DNA of 6,561 bases from Clostridium sp. (lineage in GTDB: Bacteria; Bacillota; Clostridia; Lachnospirales; Lachnospiraceae): assembly GCA_016302185.1 (NCBI GenBank), contig JAEDOC010000115.1, forward strand, positions 1 through 6,561. Direction: 5' to 3'. Positions within the stretch are counted from its first letter, which is position 1. The number at the start of each line of letters is the position of its first letter. The notes below the pieces were generated by a model. It did no database searches and was not told the DNA's origin. It saw nothing but the letters and a program-made list of their open reading frames with translations. This document shows, in pieces, positions 5,032 to 6,561 of the stretch. The position numbers and the translations under genes were made by a program.

Positions 5032-6549
5032 GTGGCATTTACACATCTGCATGTGCATACGGAATACAGTCTTCTGGATGCGTCCAGCAAGATAAAGGAG
5101 CTGACAGCCCAGGCAAAGAAGCTGGGGATGGACAGTCTGGCGATCACAGATCACGGTGTGATGTACGGCGTGATCGATTTTTACCGTGCGGCGAGGGAGA
5201 ATGGCATCAAGCCGATTATCGGCTGTGAGGTTTATGTGGCCCCCGGCTCCCGGTTTGACCGGGAGACAGTGAGCGGTGAGGATCGTTACTATCATCTGAT
5301 TCTTCTGGCAGAGAACAATACCGGTTATCAGAATCTGATGAAAATTGTCTCCAAGGGCTTTGTGGAGGGCTTTTATTATAAGCCAAGGGTGGATTATGAG
5401 GTGCTTCGCACCTACAGCGAGGGAATTATCGCCCTTTCTGCCTGCCTGGCCGGCGAGGTGCAGCGTTATCTTGCCCGGGGGATGTATGAGGAAGCCTGTA
5501 AATCGGCACTGAGGTATCAGGAGATCTTCGGGCAGGGAAATTTCTTCCTGGAGCTTCAGGATCACGGAATTCCCACGCAGAAATCGGTCAATCAGGGACT
5601 TCTGCGGATGAGCCAGGATCTGTCCATGCCGCTGGTGGCTACCAATGACTGCCACTATATTTTTAAAGAAGATGTGGAAGCCCATGACATCCTTCTCTGC
5701 GTTCAGACCGGTAAAAAGGTGACGGATGAGAACCGGATGCGCTATGAGGGAGGACAGTTTTACTTAAAATCAGAGGAAGAGATGCGGGAGTTGTTCCGTT
5801 ATGCACCGGAGGCGCTGGATAATACCCATAAGATCGCAGAACGCTGCAATGTGGAGATTGAATTTGGTGTGACCAAGCTGCCTCAGTTTGATGTGCCGGA
5901 CGGCTACACCTCCTGGGAGTATTTAAATAAGCTCTGCCTGGAGGGCTTTGAAAAACGCTACCCGCAGGATGACGGTACGCTGCGGGAACGGCTGAACTAT
6001 GAGCTGGACGTTATCCATTCCATGGGCTACGTGGACTATTTCCTGATTGTGTGGGATTTCATTCATTTTGCCAAATCCCATGATATCATGGTCGGTCCGG
6101 GACGCGGCTCGGCGGCCGGAAGTATCGTGGCTTACAGCCTTGGCATCACAGATATTGATCCTATTCGTTATCAGCTGCTCTTTGAGCGTTTCCTGAATCC
6201 GGAACGTGTGTCCATGCCGGATATCGACGTGGATTTCTGTTTCGAGCGGCGCCAGGAGGTCATCGATTACGTGGTTCAGAAGTACGGGAAGGACCGGGTG
6301 GTGCAGATCGTCACCTTCGGTACGCTGGCGGCTAAGGGTGTGGTCCGGGATGTGGGAAGGGCACTGGATATGCCTTACGCGAAATGTGATGCCATCGCCA
6401 AGATGATTCCGGGAGATCTGGGAATGACGCTGGAGAAGGCATTAAAAGCCAGCCCGGATCTGCGGACCGCCTATGAGAGCGATGATGAGGTCAAATATCT
6501 GATCGACAACTGCCACAACCGGTCTTCCGACAATATTGGCTTTCTTTGA
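5032..6549 (+). CDS. dnaE: DNA polymerase III subunit alpha (DnaE), N-terminal part, broken or cut at the right edge
   Basis: DnaE is a replicative C-family DNA polymerase; in Firmicutes it works beside PolC, notably in extending primers. The start is GTG at 5032. The N-terminal PHP domain keeps its probable metal ligands: THLHVH (His7, His9), ITDHG (Asp40, His41), GCEVY (Glu66), His88, LQDHG (His178) and ATNDCHY (Asp206, His208). The polymerase core follows, with GPGRGSAAGS at 355-364 and the catalytic PDIDVDF at 396-402, where Asp397 and Asp399 are metal-binding. The third catalytic aspartate, the thumb, the HhH region and the OB fold would lie further on. The family is usually around 1,100 residues or more, and only about 492 are recognisable. 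After DDEVKYLID (to base 6507) one expects a segment like RLEGLPRH, but unrelated residues and a TGA (6547-6549) appear instead. The displayed end therefore marks the stop of this broken frame, not a natural C-terminus. Confidence 0.93.
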   Translation: MAFTHLHVHTEYSLLDASSKIKELTAQAKKLGMDSLAITDHGVMYGVIDFYRAARENGIKPIIGCEVYVAPGSRFDRETVSGEDRYYHLILLAENNTGYQNLMKIVSKGFVEGFYYKPRVDYEVLRTYSEGIIALSACLAGEVQRYLARGMYEEACKSALRYQEIFGQGNFFLELQDHGIPTQKSVNQGLLRMSQDLSMPLVATNDCHYIFKEDVEAHDILLCVQTGKKVTDENRMRYEGGQFYLKSEEEMRELFRYAPEALDNTHKIAERCNVEIEFGVTKLPQFDVPDGYTSWEYLNKLCLEGFEKRYPQDDGTLRERLNYELDVIHSMGYVDYFLIVWDFIHFAKSHDIMVGPGRGSAAGSIVAYSLGITDIDPIRYQLLFERFLNPERVSMPDIDVDFCFERRQEVIDYVVQKYGKDRVVQIVTFGTLAAKGVVRDVGRALDMPYAKCDAIAKMIPGDLGMTLEKALKASPDLRTAYESDDEVKYLIDNCHNRSSDNIGFL

Positions 6550-6561
6550 GTTTGCCAGTTC
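6508..6561. other. Sequence unrelated to dnaE at the window edge (insertion junction or assembly chimera)
   Basis: The last 54 bases do not continue DnaE in any forward frame and bring a TGA at 6547-6549. The minus strand is open across the whole segment and reads roughly ANIVGRPVVAVVDQ near the junction, while one forward frame reads TTATTGLPTILAFFEF. I recognise neither. No inverted-repeat end or target duplication can be judged from so little sequence. It may be the edge of a mobile element inserted in dnaE or a misassembled contig end; the latter seems likelier because dnaE is normally essential. Confidence 0.5.

Noticed and set aside
4957..5685. Minus-strand open frame of about 242 codons opposite the first half of dnaE
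   Set aside because: It is fully antisense to the PHP domain of DnaE, whose metal-binding motifs prove the plus-strand reading; no family resemblance was seen on the other strand.
6505..6549. Simple one- or two-base frameshift as the cause of the dnaE break
   Set aside because: Neither of the other two forward frames after base 6507 resumes the expected conserved DnaE segment. The GLP seen in one frame is at the wrong distance and is followed by unrelated residues.

Overview
The window looks like a stretch of conserved core chromosome from a Gram-positive Firmicute, most likely a clostridial (Lachnospiraceae-like) bacterium of moderate GC content. The basis is gene content and order (uvrC, hprK, murB, rapZ, whiA, an HPr/Crh-like gene, dnaE), strong AGGAGG-type ribosome binding sites, the HPr-kinase regulatory system, and a DnaE with an intact N-terminal PHP domain. 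The genus-level placement is inference. All genes are on the + strand, densely packed, and no intergenic gap exceeds about 75 bases.

Layout: (1) 1-843, C-terminal part of UvrC, cut by the window edge. (2) 896-1825, hprK, HPr kinase/phosphorylase. (3) 1866-2822, murB. (4) 2810-3685, rapZ, overlapping murB by 13 bases. (5) 3708-4664, whiA. (6) 4702-4956, an 84-residue HPr-fold protein that keeps the regulatory Ser46 but has Glu where the PTS phosphocarrier His15 should be, which makes it Crh-like. (7) 4975-5009, a strong intrinsic terminator. (8) 5032-6549, the N-terminal 500 or so residues of DnaE. Its recognisable sequence stops near base 6507, and an unrelated tail with a stop codon follows at the window edge.

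Together, hprK through the crh-like gene form a probable operon linking carbon-status signalling (HprK phosphorylating Ser46 of an HPr-type effector) with cell-wall precursor synthesis (MurB), a nucleotide-binding regulator (RapZ/YvcJ) and a division/chromosome-related DNA-binding protein (WhiA). In Bacillus subtilis the order is yvcI-yvcJ(rapZ)-yvcK-whiA-crh. Here yvcK is absent between rapZ and whiA, and hprK and murB are added upstream. DNA repair (uvrC) and replication (dnaE) genes flank the group.

There is no CRISPR array, tRNA, rRNA, complete mobile element or obvious new multi-gene system in the window. The two points most worth a second look are the His15-to-Glu HPr paralogue encoded in the same cluster as its kinase, and the abrupt break in dnaE at the right edge.
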